Shown here: one piece after another, positions 42,417-49,499 of the stretch
Layout of the letters: each line of letters begins with the position of its first letter
Numbering within the stretch: position 1 is the first letter of the stretch
Assembly: GCA_028866335.1 (NCBI GenBank)
Contig: JAGWIL010000001.1
Coordinates: forward strand, 3,106 to 67,105
Origin: Rhodospirillales bacterium
Lineage (GTDB): Bacteria; Pseudomonadota; Alphaproteobacteria; Acetobacterales; Acetobacteraceae
Length of the DNA: 64,000 bases
Reading direction: 5' to 3'
Made by a program: the position numbers and the translations under genes
Notes under the pieces: model-generated
What the model was told of the DNA's origin: nothing
Databases searched by the model: none
The model's input: the letters and a program-made list of their open reading frames with translations, nothing else

Positions 42417-42760
42417 GCGAGCCGTCGATCACGATCACGGTGCGCACCCGGTTCGTCGGGTTCCACCGCTGGCCAGGTGCCACGGGCCGGCGGGCCTACC
42501 TGGCGGACCGCCATCGACACCTGTTCCACGTCGAGGTCAGTCTGGCGACCACACACGATGACCGCGAGGTGGAGTTCCACGACCTGCTGCGAGAAGTCGA
42601 GCTGTACGGACAAGGCGAGGAACGGGGCAGCGCGTCGTGCGAGCAGATGGCTCGTGAGCTGGGGACCGACCTGCGCGCCATGTACCCCGGCCGCGCGCTC
42701 GCTGTGTCAGTGTTTGAGGACGGAGAAGTGGGGGCGACCCTGCGATGGACGGAGGACTAG
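42413..42760 (+). CDS. T-fold protein related to QueD, lacking the catalytic cysteine
   Basis: 115 residues from ATG 42413, overlapping dpdA. Its arrangement parallels QueD next door: H18, then H34-x-H36 (RHRHLFHVEVSL) in place of HGHNYKVEV, DREVEFHDLL in place of FVMDYGDL, and SCEQMARELG in place of TAENMARHL. The zinc histidines are kept, but the cysteine four residues before the second His is not (Leu30). It is likely a T-fold paralogue with a different or non-catalytic role. Confidence 0.6.
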   Translation: MSEPSITITVRTRFVGFHRWPGATGRRAYLADRHRHLFHVEVSLATTHDDREVEFHDLLREVELYGQGEERGSASCEQMARELGTDLRAMYPGRALAVSVFEDGEVGATLRWTED

Positions 42761-42762
42761 CC

Positions 42763-43122
42763 ATGTTCACGATCAGCAAGACGTTCGACTTCTCGGCGAG
42801 CCACATCCTCGACGGGCTGCCCGAAGGCCACCAGTGCGGCCGGCTGCACGGGCACAACTACAAGGTCGAGGTCGTGCTCGAGGGGATGGCGCTCGACGAG
42901 CGCGGCTTCGTGATGGACTACGGGGACCTCGCTCCGTTCAAGGCGTACCTCGACGACACGTTCGATCACCGGCACCTGAACGACCTGCCGGCGTTCCACG
43001 GTGTCAACCCGACGGCCGAGAACATGGCGCGGCACCTGCACGACTGGTGCCGCGCCGAGGGTTGGCCGGTGGCACGGGTGGGGGTCAGCGAGACCCCGAA
43101 GACCTGGGCGTGGTACGAGTGA
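42763..43122 (+). CDS. queD: QueD, 6-carboxytetrahydropterin synthase
   Basis: 119 residues; GGAGG lies before ATG 42763. All key positions are present: H14 (FSASH), C25, H29 and H31 (CGRLHGHNYKVE), and DHRHLND near 68-74. QueD converts dihydroneopterin triphosphate to 6-carboxytetrahydropterin. Length is normal for the family (~120). It lies between its paralogue and QueE. Confidence 0.9.
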   Translation: MFTISKTFDFSASHILDGLPEGHQCGRLHGHNYKVEVVLEGMALDERGFVMDYGDLAPFKAYLDDTFDHRHLNDLPAFHGVNPTAENMARHLHDWCRAEGWPVARVGVSETPKTWAWYE

Positions 43123-43862
43123 CCACGGTCCCCGTCGAGCTCCACAAGAAGGACCTCATCGTGTCGGAGGTCTTCGGTCCGACATTCCAAGGCGAAGGGC
43201 CGTCCTGTGGCCGACGGGCCGGGTTCATCCGCCTGGGTCTGTGCAACCTCAACTGCTCGTGGTGCGACACCCCGTACACCTGGGACTGGCGTGGTGAGAA
43301 CGGCGAGCCGCAAGACCGGGACGCGCTGGTGCATCGCACCGTGGACGACCTTGTGGCGGAAGTGCTGGACATGGACGTCGATCGAGTGGTGCTGTCGGGC
43401 GGGGAGCCGCTGGTGCAGAAGGCCCGGCTGGGCGGGCTGGCACAGGCGCTCGTCGGTTGCGGGATCGCGGTGGAGGTCGAGACCAACGGGACACAGATGC
43501 CCACGGACGAACTGCTGGCCGCGGTCGGCCAGTGGAACGTCAGCCCCAAGCTGCCACACTCGGGCGTCCCCCAGTCCGCCGCATGGCGACCCGACGTGCT
43601 GGGTCGTCTCCTTGCTCGAGGCCGGCAGGTCGACCTCAAGGTGGTGTGTCAGTCGGCCGAGGACGTCGCGCTGGTGGCCCGCCTGGTGAGCGACCTCGAC
43701 CTCAACGTCGCCCCGTCGCAGGTCTGGATCATGCCCGAAGGCATCGACGCCGGCGTCATCCAGGAGCACACGGTGGCGATCACGAACGCCGTCCTCGCTC
43801 ACGGCTACAACCTGACCACCCGCCTGCACGTCCTGGTGTGGGGCAACAAGAGAGGCGTCTGA
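43119..43862 (+). CDS. queE: QueE, 7-carboxy-7-deazaguanine synthase
   Basis: 247 residues from GTG 43119. The N-terminal VSEVFGPTFQGEGPSCGRRAGFIRLG precedes the radical-SAM motif C42-x3-C46-x2-C49 (CNLNCSWC). VVLSGGEPLVQ, VEVETNGTQ, NVSPKLPHSG and VWIMPEG follow as in QueE. It turns 6-carboxytetrahydropterin into 7-carboxy-7-deazaguanine (CDG). The gene overlaps both neighbours, so it is translated with them. Confidence 0.9.
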   Translation: MTTVPVELHKKDLIVSEVFGPTFQGEGPSCGRRAGFIRLGLCNLNCSWCDTPYTWDWRGENGEPQDRDALVHRTVDDLVAEVLDMDVDRVVLSGGEPLVQKARLGGLAQALVGCGIAVEVETNGTQMPTDELLAAVGQWNVSPKLPHSGVPQSAAWRPDVLGRLLARGRQVDLKVVCQSAEDVALVARLVSDLDLNVAPSQVWIMPEGIDAGVIQEHTVAITNAVLAHGYNLTTRLHVLVWGNKRGV

Positions 43863-44779
43863 TGCCGAAGATCCTGACCGTGAGCTACGCCGAGGTCACC
43901 GACCTGGCGACCAAGATGGCGACGCGCTGGATGCAGCATGAGCCCGACGCGGTCTACGGGGTCCCCCGTGGCGGCATGGTGCCGGCGGCGCTGGTGGCGG
44001 GCGCCCTGGGGGTGGCGCTCGTCGATACGCCTGGCCCCGGCACATTGGTCATCGACGACCTGGTGGACTCGGGGGCGACCGCCTCCCGCTACCTCGACGA
44101 CGGACTCCACTTCGATGCGCTCTACCGGAAGGACCGTGGCGACCACCTGGCCCGCCAGGTCCCCGCGTGGATGGTCGTGCCGGCCGACACCTGGGTCGTC
44201 TTCCCCTGGGAGCAGGACACGCCCGACCAGCACGGTCCGGCCGACGCCGTGACCCGGCTGATCGAGCACATCGGGGAGGACCCGACCCGACCCGGACTCA
44301 TCGACACGCCGCGGCGCGTGCTCGACTCGCTGACGGAGATGACCGCCGGCTACCGGATGGACCCCGCGGTGCACCTGGGCGTCGTCTTCCCCGACAAGTG
44401 CGACGAGATGGTGGTCGTGACCGGCATCGACTTCACCAGCATGTGCGAACACCACATGCTGACCTTCACTGGCACCGTGGCCGTGGGCTACATCCCCGAC
44501 GGTCAGGTGGTGGGTCTGTCGAAGCTCGCCCGCGTGGTGGACGTGTTCAGCCAGCGGCTCCAGGTACAGGAACGGATGACCGAGCAGATCGCCAACGCGA
44601 TCGACACCCACCTGGACCCGAAGGGGGTCGGCGTCGTGGTGCGAGCTCGTCATTCGTGCATGGGCTGTCGGGGTGTGCGGAAGCCGGCCGCGGAGATGAC
44701 GACGAGCGCCCTGCTCGGCTACTTCAAGGACGACCCGAAGGCACGGGCCGAGTTCCTGAGCCTCGCCCGCCCACACTGA
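43862..44779 (+). CDS. folE: Phosphoribosyltransferase fused to GTP cyclohydrolase I (FolE)
   Basis: 305 residues, ATG 43862 sharing a base with the queE stop. Residues 1-~125 are a PRTase: VYGVPRGGMVPAALVAGALG and LVIDDLVDSGATASRYLDDG (the PRPP loop), closing with WVVFPWE as in xanthine-guanine PRTases. Residues ~135-305 are FolE: DTPRRVLDSLTEM, SMCEHHMLTF with C195 and H197-H198, KLARVVDVFSQRLQVQERMTEQIA, and HSCMGCRGV with C266 as zinc ligand. FolE makes dihydroneopterin triphosphate from GTP, the first step to deazaguanine. The PRTase may supply purine nucleotide or salvage a base. Confidence 0.85.
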   Translation: MPKILTVSYAEVTDLATKMATRWMQHEPDAVYGVPRGGMVPAALVAGALGVALVDTPGPGTLVIDDLVDSGATASRYLDDGLHFDALYRKDRGDHLARQVPAWMVVPADTWVVFPWEQDTPDQHGPADAVTRLIEHIGEDPTRPGLIDTPRRVLDSLTEMTAGYRMDPAVHLGVVFPDKCDEMVVVTGIDFTSMCEHHMLTFTGTVAVGYIPDGQVVGLSKLARVVDVFSQRLQVQERMTEQIANAIDTHLDPKGVGVVVRARHSCMGCRGVRKPAAEMTTSALLGYFKDDPKARAEFLSLARPH

Positions 44780-44843
44780 CGGGTGGTCCCGCGGGCCGGT
44801 GATGGGTGAAGGTGGGGCTACCAACCACCACAGGAGGCTCACC

Positions 44844-45041
44844 ATGCCGGAACCCCATACCTGCGAACTGTGTGACTACGGGACCTACTCGGAGGCCGGC
44901 CGGTCCCCGTTCGACCCGTTCGGCCTGGGTGGCCGCGGCCTGCCCTTCACGGACTGGATCGTCCTCTACTGCTACGGGTGCGGCCGGGCCATCACCGCCG
45001 AGGCCGTGTGGCAGGTCATCACCGAGGTAGCGCTGGTCTGA
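44844..45041 (+). CDS. Small zinc-type protein
   Basis: 65 residues; a CAACCACCACAGGAGG leader precedes ATG 44844. HTCELCDYGTYSE and CYGCGRAITAEAV provide two CxxC motifs, a compact zinc ribbon. It begins a run of short accessory genes. Function unknown. Confidence 0.55.
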   Translation: MPEPHTCELCDYGTYSEAGRSPFDPFGLGGRGLPFTDWIVLYCYGCGRAITAEAVWQVITEVALV

Positions 45042-45074
45042 CCCCTGGCCCGCCTGGCGCCCCGTGATCCCGCC

Positions 45075-45131
45075 CTCACCTGCGGGTTCACGGGGCGTTG
45101 TCTTTTGTTGGTGGACGGGAGAAGGTGAAGG
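45075..45131 (+). promoter_or_regulatory. Promoter of the CCTGCGG / GATAGG family
   Basis: CACCTGCGGGTTCACGG, GGCGTTGTCTTTTG and GAAGGTGAAGGC lead to ATG 45133 one base later. It matches 47145-47198 strongly and 15576-15643 in part. As at those sites, the -10-like region ends next to an ATG. Confidence 0.45.
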
Positions 45132-45132
45132 C

Positions 45133-45441
45133 ATGGAAACCACCTACAGAGCAACCAGGGTTCACGAAGGCAGCAAGGCGGTCATCGTGGTCAGGCGGGA
45201 CGGCGAGGTCATCGACCGCCAGGGCGGCAAGATCGCCGAGCGTGCCACCGCCGTCATCATCGGGGGCTACACGGGATGGCAGTTCCAGGAGGACGGACCC
45301 GGCTTCGAGATCCCCGCGGAGATCGGCGTGCTCGGGTACCGGGCGGACTTCGCCAAGGCGAAGGTCGAAGCGGAGCGCCTGCTCGGGGCCACGAAGCAAC
45401 GGCGGGCGGCGGCAGAGGCGTTCGCCATCGCCATCGACTGA
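45133..45441 (+). CDS. Hypothetical protein
   Basis: 102 residues from ATG 45133 directly after the promoter, with no Shine-Dalgarno site in between. Beta-strands (SKAVIVVRRDGEVIDRQGG, RATAVIIGGYTGWQFQ) are followed by a Lys/Arg helix ending in Ala. No family recognised. Confidence 0.5.
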   Translation: METTYRATRVHEGSKAVIVVRRDGEVIDRQGGKIAERATAVIIGGYTGWQFQEDGPGFEIPAEIGVLGYRADFAKAKVEAERLLGATKQRRAAAEAFAIAID

Positions 45442-45445
45442 ACAG

Positions 45446-45497
45446 CCTCACCCGGGCGCAGACCCCGCGGGTTCACGACCCAGGTGAGGACGCAGCA
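45446..45497 (+). promoter_or_regulatory. Structured leader RNA element, copy 2
   Basis: Outer stem CCTCACC (45446-45452) with GGTGAGG (45483-45489). Inner hairpins: GGG-CGCAGA-CCC and GGGT-TCACG-ACCC. Tail GACGCAGCACCACC, then CAACCACACACGAAGGAG and ATG 45528. Confidence 0.65.
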
Positions 45498-45527
45498 CCA
45501 CCCAACCACACACGAAGGAGTACCACG

Positions 45528-46301
45528 ATGGCCCGAGTCACCCACGTCAAGAAGGCACAGCAACGCTACGTCACCGTCCCGGTCATCGACCCGGCGACCG
45601 GCGAGCCGGTGCGCACCCCCGTGATGAAGAACGGGGTGCAGCGCACCACCAAGACCGGCAAGCCGGTCACCCGCACCCAGGTCCGCGAGGACCACGACCA
45701 GCCGCTCCCCCTGCTCACCTGTGACGCCTGCCGGGAGCCGATCCAGATCGGCACCCCCTACAAGTGGGTCGAAGTGAAGCGGTCGTACGGTGGCACGCGG
45801 TACAACCGCCACGAGGCCTGCCCCGACTGGAACTCCTGGGACCTCAGCAACAGCCTGTCGGCCCGCCTGGCGCAGATCGCGCACAGCGGGTGGGAGGCGT
45901 TCGGTGACCACATCGCCAGCGAGGAGGACGTCACGTCGCTGCTGGAAGACGTTGCCAATGAGGTCCGGGCGCTGTCGGAGGAGAAGGCCGAGAGCGCCAG
46001 CAACATCGAGGACGGCTTCGGTCACCCGACCGAGGCGAGTGAGGAGTTGCAGCAGATCGCGGACGACCTGGAATCCTGGGCCGACGAGATCGAAGGGGCA
46101 GACGTTCCCGAGCTGCCCGAGCCGGATGAGGTCGACTGCGACGAGTGCGGCGGCACCGGCACCACCGACGAAGGTGAGTCGTGCGACGAGTGCGGCGGCA
46201 CCGGGACCGTCACCCCGGACGAGCCGACCGACGAGCAGATGGCCGAGTGGCGGTCCGAGGTTGAGGACCTGCTGTCGATTATCGACGAGGCCCCGGTCTG
46301 A
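45528..46301 (+). CDS. Hypothetical protein with CxxCxGxG repeats
   Basis: 257 residues from ATG 45528. Residues ~62-70 have LTCDACREPIQIG; later two CDECGGTGT repeats stand near 205 and 221, like DnaJ-type zinc repeats. The middle is acidic and helical (LLEDVANEVRALSEEKAESASN, LQQIADDLESWADEIEG). Proteins like this occur in actinophages without known function. Confidence 0.55.
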   Translation: MARVTHVKKAQQRYVTVPVIDPATGEPVRTPVMKNGVQRTTKTGKPVTRTQVREDHDQPLPLLTCDACREPIQIGTPYKWVEVKRSYGGTRYNRHEACPDWNSWDLSNSLSARLAQIAHSGWEAFGDHIASEEDVTSLLEDVANEVRALSEEKAESASNIEDGFGHPTEASEELQQIADDLESWADEIEGADVPELPEPDEVDCDECGGTGTTDEGESCDECGGTGTVTPDEPTDEQMAEWRSEVEDLLSIIDEAPV

Positions 46302-46558
46302 TGGGCGCCCCGACCACCCACACCGGAGGCAGCCCCCAGGGATGCCCCGCCTGCGCCGCCGACGTGAACGAAGCCAACCGGCTGCGCAACGCGAAGGTCG
46401 GCAAGGTCTACGGGCGGGCCACCACCACCACCCGCAAGCGCCACGCGGCCAACCTCCGAGCGGCGACAGAGATCGGAGAGCGCGCCTGGCGGACGCATCA
46501 CCAGGCGATCCAAGCAGCACAGCACACAGGGAACCAACCAACCACCGAAGGAGCATGA
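46301..46558 (+). CDS. Small hypothetical protein
   Basis: 85 residues from ATG 46301, overlapping the previous stop. GCPACAADVNEANRLRNAKVGKVYGRATTT may hold a zinc site; the rest is a basic helix. The C-terminal codons contain the CCAACCAACCACCGAAGGAG leader of the next gene. Confidence 0.45.
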   Translation: MGAPTTHTGGSPQGCPACAADVNEANRLRNAKVGKVYGRATTTTRKRHAANLRAATEIGERAWRTHHQAIQAAQHTGNQPTTEGA

Positions 46559-46559
46559 C

Positions 46560-47018
46560 GTGACCATCACCATCGACAGCATCGGCACCACCGACGAGGA
46601 CGGGTACACCGTCGACCGGTGGATCTGCAAGAGCAAGCGCCTGGACAGCGACAACAAGATGTACTACTGCTGGCTCGACCACACCGGAACCGAACGCCGG
46701 TTCTCCAAGGTGAAGGGGACCGTCGGCAACGAGTACCTCATCCGCCACAAGACCGACCCCGAGGGTCTGCACGTGCGCGGCGAGCCGGTCTGGATCGGCC
46801 GGGCATCCGAGCCGGGCGATCCCGAGGTCGCCGGATGGGAGGCACAGGAGCGGGCGGAGATCGCCATGCTGGAACGCCTGCGCCTGCAGCGGAACGCCGA
46901 GCGGGACAGTGAACTGGAGACCATGCTTGTCCCGCTGCGGGAGGCCTACGGGCGGCTCGTCGGGACCGGCAGGCGGTCGGCGTTCATCGCTGCCGTCATC
47001 GAAGGGGTGACCCGGTAG
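46560..47018 (+). CDS. Hypothetical protein
   Basis: 152 residues from GTG 46560; AAGGAG is spaced 7 bases away. An ATG at 46555 two bases after the site would give only a dipeptide, so GTG is preferred. An N-terminal beta part (DRWICKSKRLDSDNKMYYCWLDH) precedes a basic and acidic helix (EAQERAEIAMLERLRLQRNAE). No family recognised. Confidence 0.5.
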   Translation: MTITIDSIGTTDEDGYTVDRWICKSKRLDSDNKMYYCWLDHTGTERRFSKVKGTVGNEYLIRHKTDPEGLHVRGEPVWIGRASEPGDPEVAGWEAQERAEIAMLERLRLQRNAERDSELETMLVPLREAYGRLVGTGRRSAFIAAVIEGVTR

Positions 47019-47144
47019 GGCCAGGGCCGCAGGATCCGTGTGTGTCAGCCCCTGCTTCGATCTGAGGCGCTCAACCGCCCAGGGGCGACACCCGGACCCC
47101 CGATCCGGCAGACAGCCGTAGAGCGGCGCTGTGAAATAACCCGC

Positions 47145-47198
47145 TGACCTGCGGTGATGGGCGTTGTCTTCTCACAGGTGAGACCGGACGATAGGGGC
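47145..47198 (+). promoter_or_regulatory. Promoter of the CCTGCGG / GATAGG family
   Basis: GACCTGCGGTGATGGGCGTTGTCTTCT, then CCGGACGATAGGGGC leading into ATG 47199, which is in frame with the next gene. The first part matches 45075 and 15576. The preceding ~125 bases after the 47018 stop hold no clear gene. Confidence 0.45.
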
Positions 47199-47234
47199 AT
47201 GGAAGCAACCACCAACCACACAGGAGCCAAGGCC

Positions 47235-47582
47235 ATGAGCAACTTCGACATCCACAGCCAGCTTGCATTCGCCAAGATCGCCGAGGGCGCAGGCGTCGAC
47301 GAGGCCCTGGTCCGGGTGATCGCCGGAGTCATGCAGGAGCACGACGACGCCCGGGTCGCCATCCTCGAGGCGGGCGAGTCGGCCACGCGCCGTGCCGCCG
47401 AGCAGGCCGAGCGCATCGCCGCTGGCCACCACGTCAGCCCCTTCGGGAACCTGGGCGAGACGGGGATCAAGCAGGAGGTCGCCTGCGCCCTGTACGAGTC
47501 GACCGCCCGCACGCTCGTTCGCCTGTCGAACCTGGTGCCCGAGGATCTGCGTCCCTACGTCCTCGGCACGGTGGGCGCCTGA
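47235..47582 (+). CDS. Small helical protein
   Basis: 115 residues from ATG 47235 (AGGAG upstream); ATG 47199 at the promoter would add 12 residues. The sequence is mostly helical and Ala/Glu-rich (AFAKIAEGAGVDEALVRVIAGVMQEHDD, ATRRAAEQAERI), with no Cys pairs of note. No known family. Confidence 0.5.
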   Translation: MSNFDIHSQLAFAKIAEGAGVDEALVRVIAGVMQEHDDARVAILEAGESATRRAAEQAERIAAGHHVSPFGNLGETGIKQEVACALYESTARTLVRLSNLVPEDLRPYVLGTVGA

Positions 47583-47597
47583 CCCACCAACCACACC

Positions 47598-47650
47598 GCC
47601 CAGGCTCCCCGCAGGGGGCGCAGGTTCACGACCTGGTCCGGGCACGCAGC
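47598..47650 (+). promoter_or_regulatory. Structured leader RNA element, copy 3
   Basis: Outer stem GCCCAGG (47598-47604) with TCCGGGC (47637-47643), one A-C mismatch. Inner hairpins CCCC-GCAG-GGGG and CAGGT-TCACG-ACCTG. Tail ACGCAGCACCACC, leader, then ATG 47680. Confidence 0.65.
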
Positions 47651-47679
47651 ACCACCCATCAACCACCAGGAGGACCCCC

Positions 47680-48009
47680 ATGACCCGCAAGACCCTCACA
47701 CCCGACCAGGACTCGTTCATCGGCTCGGACCGCGTCGCCTTGTGGCGGCACGACGAGAACGGACGGTGGAACGAAGCCATCGGTGAGTCGGGCACCGAGT
47801 ACCGGCGGCTCGTCCCCGATGTCGGCCCCGCCTGGGTGATCACGAGCGACACCGTCGTGAGCGACTGCCCCGCCTGCCACGACAAGCAGCAGACCTTCAC
47901 CCGGAACTGGATCCGCCAGGAGATGCCCGCTCGGACCTTCACCTGCAACGGCTGCGGCACCGAGGTCAAGGACACGGACCTCCACCCGGTTCGGCCCCAC
48001 CTGGGCTGA
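47680..48009 (+). CDS. Zinc-ribbon hypothetical protein
   Basis: 109 residues; CAGGAGG precedes ATG 47680. The N-terminal half has no motif; the C-terminal half has CPACHDKQQTF and TFTCNGCGTEVKD, two CxxC halves of a zinc ribbon. It sits behind copy 3 of the structured leader. Confidence 0.55.
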   Translation: MTRKTLTPDQDSFIGSDRVALWRHDENGRWNEAIGESGTEYRRLVPDVGPAWVITSDTVVSDCPACHDKQQTFTRNWIRQEMPARTFTCNGCGTEVKDTDLHPVRPHLG

Positions 48010-48018
48010 ACGTCGAAC

Positions 48019-48066
48019 CCCTGGTAGGGCACAGGCCCCGTCGGTTCACGACCGAAGCCAGGGACG
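48019..48066 (+). promoter_or_regulatory. Structured leader RNA element, copy 4 (tail degenerate)
   Basis: Outer stem CCCTGG (48019-48024) with CCAGGG (48058-48063). Inner hairpins GGGC-ACAG-GCCC and TCGGT-TCACG-ACCGA. Here the tail reads ACGGAGATCG instead of ACGCAGCACC, and about 100 extra bases, including a CACCC/GGGTG hairpin, separate it from ATG 48171. Confidence 0.6.
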
Positions 48067-48170
48067 GAGATCGCTCCCCCGGGAGTTGTCTCTCCCACCC
48101 CCATGAGTGAGGGTGGATGCAACAGCAAGGGCCACTCGGCCACCCAACCACACAGAGGAGAACCACCGAC

Positions 48171-48896
48171 ATGAGCGCCACCCGTTCCACCACGAAGGCA
48201 CCGGCCCGCAAGGCACCCGCCACGAAGGCACCGGCCCGCAAGGCACCCGCCACGAAGGCACCGGCCCGCAAGCCGGTCGCCAAGAAGGCCACGACCGCCA
48301 AGGGCACCACGGCGAAGAAGGGCACCGCCACCCCGAAGGCTCCGAAGCAGGGGCGTCGCAACGGGCAGATCCAGTACTACATCGACGGACGCCCCACCGG
48401 CACGACGAACACGATCGCCCGCATCGCGTTCTTCAAGACCAAGGGCATCGACGGGCTCGACCGGGTCACCACCGACCGGCTCCGTGCCATCCTGAAGCGT
48501 CTCGGGGTGTCGGACCCGGACAACACCGAGTTCGAGGTCACGCTGCCCAACGGCAAGGTCCTGTCGAGCAAGCTCGGCGTCTCCGAGCCGCTGGTGCGCC
48601 AGCCCCGTCAGTCCTCCCCCAAGGCTGCCGACGCCAAGCTGGCGACCTTGGACACGATGAAGCAGGCGGCGGCTCACCTGAAGGCTGCCGGGCGGGCGTC
48701 GGGGCCGAACAAGATCACGGTCACCAAGGCGAACGCCAAGACCCTGCTCGCCGTGCCGGTGGAGGACCTCAAGACGCTGGTGATGGAGGACGAGACCCCG
48801 GCGCAGCCCCAGGTCCAGCCCATCACCAAGGCGGCGCAGACGCGGCGCGGCTCCCGCAAGCCGAAGGCCACGACCCGCACCCGCAAGGCGTCCTGA
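48171..48896 (+). CDS. Histone H1-like basic protein with repeats
   Basis: 241 residues; AGAGGAG precedes ATG 48171. The N-terminal ~55 residues are APARKAPATK-type repeats coded by a 30-bp unit, then Lys/Thr-rich linkers. The middle (~60-150) has a folded-looking region (QIQYYIDGRPTGTTNTIARIAFFKTKGIDG, DRLRAILKRLGV). The end is again Arg/Lys-rich. Such tails bind DNA as in bacterial Hc-type and eukaryotic H1 proteins. It may compact phage or host DNA. Confidence 0.7.
   Translation: MSATRSTTKAPARKAPATKAPARKAPATKAPARKPVAKKATTAKGTTAKKGTATPKAPKQGRRNGQIQYYIDGRPTGTTNTIARIAFFKTKGIDGLDRVTTDRLRAILKRLGVSDPDNTEFEVTLPNGKVLSSKLGVSEPLVRQPRQSSPKAADAKLATLDTMKQAAAHLKAAGRASGPNKITVTKANAKTLLAVPVEDLKTLVMEDETPAQPQVQPITKAAQTRRGSRKPKATTRTRKAS
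48191..48270 (+). repeat. 30-bp tandem repeat, about 2.7 copies
   Basis: The unit beginning cacgaaggcaccggcccgca recurs at 48191, 48221 and 48251 with only end changes. It encodes TKAPARKAPA and stays in frame (30 bp), so copy-number change lengthens the basic tail without a frameshift. Confidence 0.8.
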
Positions 48897-48906
48897 CCCT
48901 CCCGGC

Positions 48907-48958
48907 CCCCGGCATGGCGTAGGCCACGGCGGTTCACGACCGCAGCCGGGGACGCAGC
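48907..48958 (+). promoter_or_regulatory. Structured leader RNA element, copy 5
   Basis: Outer stem CCCCGGC (48907-48913) with GCCGGGG (48945-48951). Inner hairpins TGGC-GTAG-GCCA and GCGGT-TCACG-ACCGC. Tail ACGCAGCACCACCAACC, then GTG 48987. Confidence 0.65.
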
Positions 48959-48986
48959 ACCACCAACCACAGCAAGGAGTCTGACC

Positions 48987-49457
48987 GTGAACCTGTTCTA
49001 CACCGACCTGGACGTGTGTCAGCCGGACGAGATCATCGGCACGCTCGCCACCTACCCCGGCGTGTTCACCCGATGCCTCACTCCCGATGCACCGTTCCCC
49101 TGCTACCGGTTCGTCGGACACTTCGACGACCTGCTCCGCCTGGCCGTGGAGGTCTTCGGCATGGACCCCGAGGCCGACCGCCCGCAGGATGGCATCTACA
49201 GCCTCACCGACCGGACCACCGAACACCCGGGAGGCCAGTCGCAGGTACAGCAGGTCACCGACGACCCTGCCGAAGACGCGACCAGCAAGGTCGAGCCGAT
49301 CCCCAAGTGGGCATGTGCCGGATGTCGACACCCGTTCTACGAGCATCGGGAGAGCACCGAGTACCGACTGCTGAACGCCCGCACCCCCGCCGGGGCCACG
49401 GGCTGTGTTCACTCGGGGTGTGGCTGCACCAAGGCGGACGAGTCCCACCTGGCGTAG
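48987..49457 (+). CDS. Hypothetical protein with C-terminal Cys cluster
   Basis: 156 residues from GTG 48987 (AAGGAG upstream). The N-terminal two thirds are mixed, with FDDLLRLAVEVFGM. The end has WACAGCRHPFYEH and TGCVHSGCGCTKADESH, a Cys/His-rich zinc-like region. It follows copy 5 of the structured leader. Confidence 0.5.
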   Translation: MNLFYTDLDVCQPDEIIGTLATYPGVFTRCLTPDAPFPCYRFVGHFDDLLRLAVEVFGMDPEADRPQDGIYSLTDRTTEHPGGQSQVQQVTDDPAEDATSKVEPIPKWACAGCRHPFYEHRESTEYRLLNARTPAGATGCVHSGCGCTKADESHLA

Positions 49458-49488
49458 CCAGTGGAGCAGCCGTTCGGTACGGTCGGCG
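49457..49488 (+). promoter_or_regulatory. Promoter of the CCAGTGGAGCA / CGGTACSGT pair
   Basis: GCCAGTGGAGCAGCCGT then TCGGTACGGTCGGCG overlaps the end of the preceding gene. It closely matches 31752-31782. The structured leader copy 6 lies directly downstream, so its transcript would carry that element at the 5' end. Confidence 0.5.
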
Positions 49489-49499
49489 TAGCCACCAAC

